NCBI RefSeq assembly: GCF_003628305.1 | Contig: NZ_RBZM01000009.1 | Location: forward strand, 248,001 to 312,000 | DNA: 64,000 nt | DNA from: Cohnella endophytica | GTDB lineage: Bacteria > Bacillota > Bacilli > Paenibacillales > Paenibacillaceae | Reading direction: 5' to 3' | Part shown: piece by piece, positions 62,629 to 64,000 of the stretch | Layout: the number at the start of each line of letters is the position of its first letter | How positions within the stretch are numbered: position 1 is the first letter of the stretch | Notes under the pieces: generated by a model | The model's database searches: none | What the model saw: only the letters and a program-made list of their open reading frames with translations | Told to the model about the DNA's origin: nothing | Translations under genes and position numbers: made by a program

Positions 62629-63684
62629 ATGAGAGATAAACCGTTGTATAAGCAAATTCAAGACCACATCAAGGAACAGATCAGCCTCGGAATTTTGCGC
62701 CCCGGAGACCGAGTGCCTTCCGAGGTCGAGCTGACCCGGCAATTTTCGGTCAGCTTGATCACGGCCAAAAACGCGGTCATTGCTTTGGCGGAAGAAGGCA
62801 TCCTTTCCCGGTTCCAAGGCAAAGGAACTTTCGTGGCGGAGAGCACGAAGACGGAGCCCGTCATCGCCCAGCAGCATGACAAAGGATGCATCGGACTCAT
62901 CGTTCCTTCGATGGATACGCGGGTAGATCAGAGGTTGCTTAAATATACGGAGAAATACTTGCGTCAGCAAGGATACATTCTCACCGTGCGGATCACGAAC
63001 GAAAGCCTCGCCGAAGAAACGGAAGCGATCCGTTTATTTCACGGCATAGGCGTTAAGGGGCTGCTGATTTTACCGACGGTCAACGAGAAATACAACGAAT
63101 CCATCCTCCGGCTCACGCTGGATAAATTCCCGATCGTGCTTATTTTCCGGTATCTCAAAAATATCCACACTTCGAGCGTCATTTCCGAGGACCTACAAGG
63201 AACTTTTCAAGCCGTGGATTATTTATTGAACAAAGGACATCGAAAAATAGCCTTCATATCGCCCGAGAACACCAACTCGGCGACCGAAGACCGCGCTCTC
63301 GGATTCGAGAAAGCTTTTATCGACCGCAAAGTACCGATCGACAAGAGCTTGTGGTGCTTCATCGCGTTGGATGCATTGGACTCGAATAAAAGCGTCGAAT
63401 TTATATACGAATTCTTTAAGGAGCACCCCGATATTACCGCCGTATTCACCGTAAACGCGATATTGGCCGGGAAAGTCTATACCGCTTTGAAACGGCTAGG
63501 CCGCCAAATCCCCCAAGACGTCGAGATGTTTACGTTCGACCAACCGAACTTGCCGGACATCCCTTACGTCAGCCAAGACGAAGAGACCATCTGCAAGACG
63601 GCCGTCGAACAGCTCGTCCAACAAATAGAAGGGAATGATCAGCTCTCTCAAGCCGTCATTCCCGTGACGTTGCAATATCCTTAA
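62629..63684 (+). CDS. GntR/LacI chimeric transcriptional regulator (AraR-like)
   Basis: A 351-residue regulator with a GntR winged helix at residues 1-70 (PLYKQIQDHIKEQISLGILRPGDRVPSE, then GILSRFQGKGTFV). It is joined to a LacI-type sugar-binding domain (about 80-350) with GCIGLIVPSMDTRVDQ and GHRKIAFISP. This domain pairing is that of the arabinose repressor AraR (family knowledge). It is read divergently from the GH43-like operon and shares its promoter region, so it most likely represses that operon until an inducer binds. TGAGGT precedes the ATG. No arabinose catabolic genes (araBAD) are in the window, so the inducer may or may not be arabinose. Confidence 0.9.
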   Translation: MRDKPLYKQIQDHIKEQISLGILRPGDRVPSEVELTRQFSVSLITAKNAVIALAEEGILSRFQGKGTFVAESTKTEPVIAQQHDKGCIGLIVPSMDTRVDQRLLKYTEKYLRQQGYILTVRITNESLAEETEAIRLFHGIGVKGLLILPTVNEKYNESILRLTLDKFPIVLIFRYLKNIHTSSVISEDLQGTFQAVDYLLNKGHRKIAFISPENTNSATEDRALGFEKAFIDRKVPIDKSLWCFIALDALDSNKSVEFIYEFFKEHPDITAVFTVNAILAGKVYTALKRLGRQIPQDVEMFTFDQPNLPDIPYVSQDEETICKTAVEQLVQQIEGNDQLSQAVIPVTLQYP

Positions 63685-63693
63685 TCCCGGCGA

Positions 63694-64000
63694 TTATTCG
63701 ACCGGTTGAGCGCCCAACCGAACATGGAGAGCCCATCGTTCGGTTTGGTTCGCTTCGATCCGTACCGTCCGACCGCGCCCGTATGCCTCGTCTAGACGAT
63801 CGTAGAACCCGTTGCATGGCTCCAAAGCGCATACCGTTTGGTGTCCGATAAGTCGCCCCTCGTCGATCCATACGCCCAAGTATGGCAATTGTACCGGATC
63901 CCACTCCAACGTAACGTATTCGCCGCTGTCTCTTTCGATGAGACCCGTCCTGCCTTCCTCTACCCGACCGTTCACGTAGTACTTCCTCGAATCTTTAGCC
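63694..64000 (-). CDS. Aldose 1-epimerase-like protein, C-terminal part
   Basis: The frame is open to the right edge and ends at 63694, ten bases from the end of the regulator gene that converges on it. The visible 101 residues contain LPYLGVWIDEGRL and ALEPCNGFYDRLDEAY, then a final strand pair with WALHVRLG. The ALEPC motif with its Glu is typical of the C-terminal end of mutarotase-superfamily proteins. The GTG at 63975 is inside the gene, because coding sense continues upstream of it. The start lies outside the window. Confidence 0.65.
   Translation of the reverse strand, partial: AKDSRKYYVNGRVEEGRTGLIERDSGEYVTLEWDPVQLPYLGVWIDEGRLIGHQTVCALEPCNGFYDRLDEAYGRGRTVRIEANQTERWALHVRLGAQPVE

Overview
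The window looks like a chromosomal segment of a Gram-positive, polysaccharide-degrading member of the Paenibacillaceae (Paenibacillus/Cohnella type). The reasons are purine-rich Shine-Dalgarno sites (GGAGG) before almost every gene, YesM/YesN two-component pairs, LplABC-type sugar importers, CcpA-like cre sites and a series of secreted modular glycosidases with Gram-positive signal peptides or lipoboxes. It is carbohydrate-uptake and carbohydrate-degradation territory throughout. Only two complete genes lie on the plus strand (a chemoreceptor at 1002-3086 and a GntR/LacI-type regulator at 62629-63684); everything else reads on the minus strand. I see no tRNA, rRNA, insertion sequence, phage gene or CRISPR array.

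Layout. (1) 1-5.4 kb: start of a secreted GH27-like alpha-galactosidase (runs off the left edge), a chemoreceptor, and a secreted GH10 xylanase with two almost identical Fn3 modules and a CBM3. (2) 5.4-28.8 kb: a long minus-strand block. It begins (right to left) with a LacI regulator and a YesM/YesN pair, then an orphan binding protein, a second YesM/YesN pair, an LplABC importer, a second importer (binding protein plus two permeases), and an oxidative sugar-acid module: short-chain dehydrogenase, GH4 uronidase with a CHGS motif, mutarotase-like protein, IlvD/EDD sugar-acid dehydratase, an unrecognised 310-residue protein, and an aldehyde dehydrogenase. The orphan binding protein is a near-exact duplicate of the binding protein of the second importer, including flanking DNA. 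(3) 29.2-35.3 kb: an LplABC importer with a membrane-bound Cache/AraC regulator. (4) 35.4-48.2 kb: an operon of four tandem Gfo/Idh/MocA oxidoreductases, an importer, a GH42 beta-galactosidase and a secreted DUF5010 protein, headed by a LacI regulator with three related operator-like palindromes. (5) 48.3-64 kb: a secreted DUF5010 paralogue, a GH95-like enzyme, an LplABC importer, an 897-residue protein of unknown family, a GH43-like secreted protein with three repeated binding modules, a divergent AraR-like regulator, and the end of an aldose-epimerase-like gene.

How it fits together: secreted enzymes (GH10, GH27, GH95, GH43, two DUF5010) cut plant-type polysaccharides outside the cell; five ABC importers take up the fragments; cytoplasmic GH4, GH42 and the 897-residue protein finish hydrolysis; dehydrogenases, the sugar-acid dehydratase and the aldehyde dehydrogenase oxidise unusual sugars. 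None of the five importers has its own ATPase, so a shared MsmX-type ATPase elsewhere is likely. cre-like sites in front of four of the units point to global carbon catabolite control.

Start codons were chosen by ribosome-binding-site position and often differ from the longest reading frame. All family assignments are from reading the translated sequence by eye; no database search was run.
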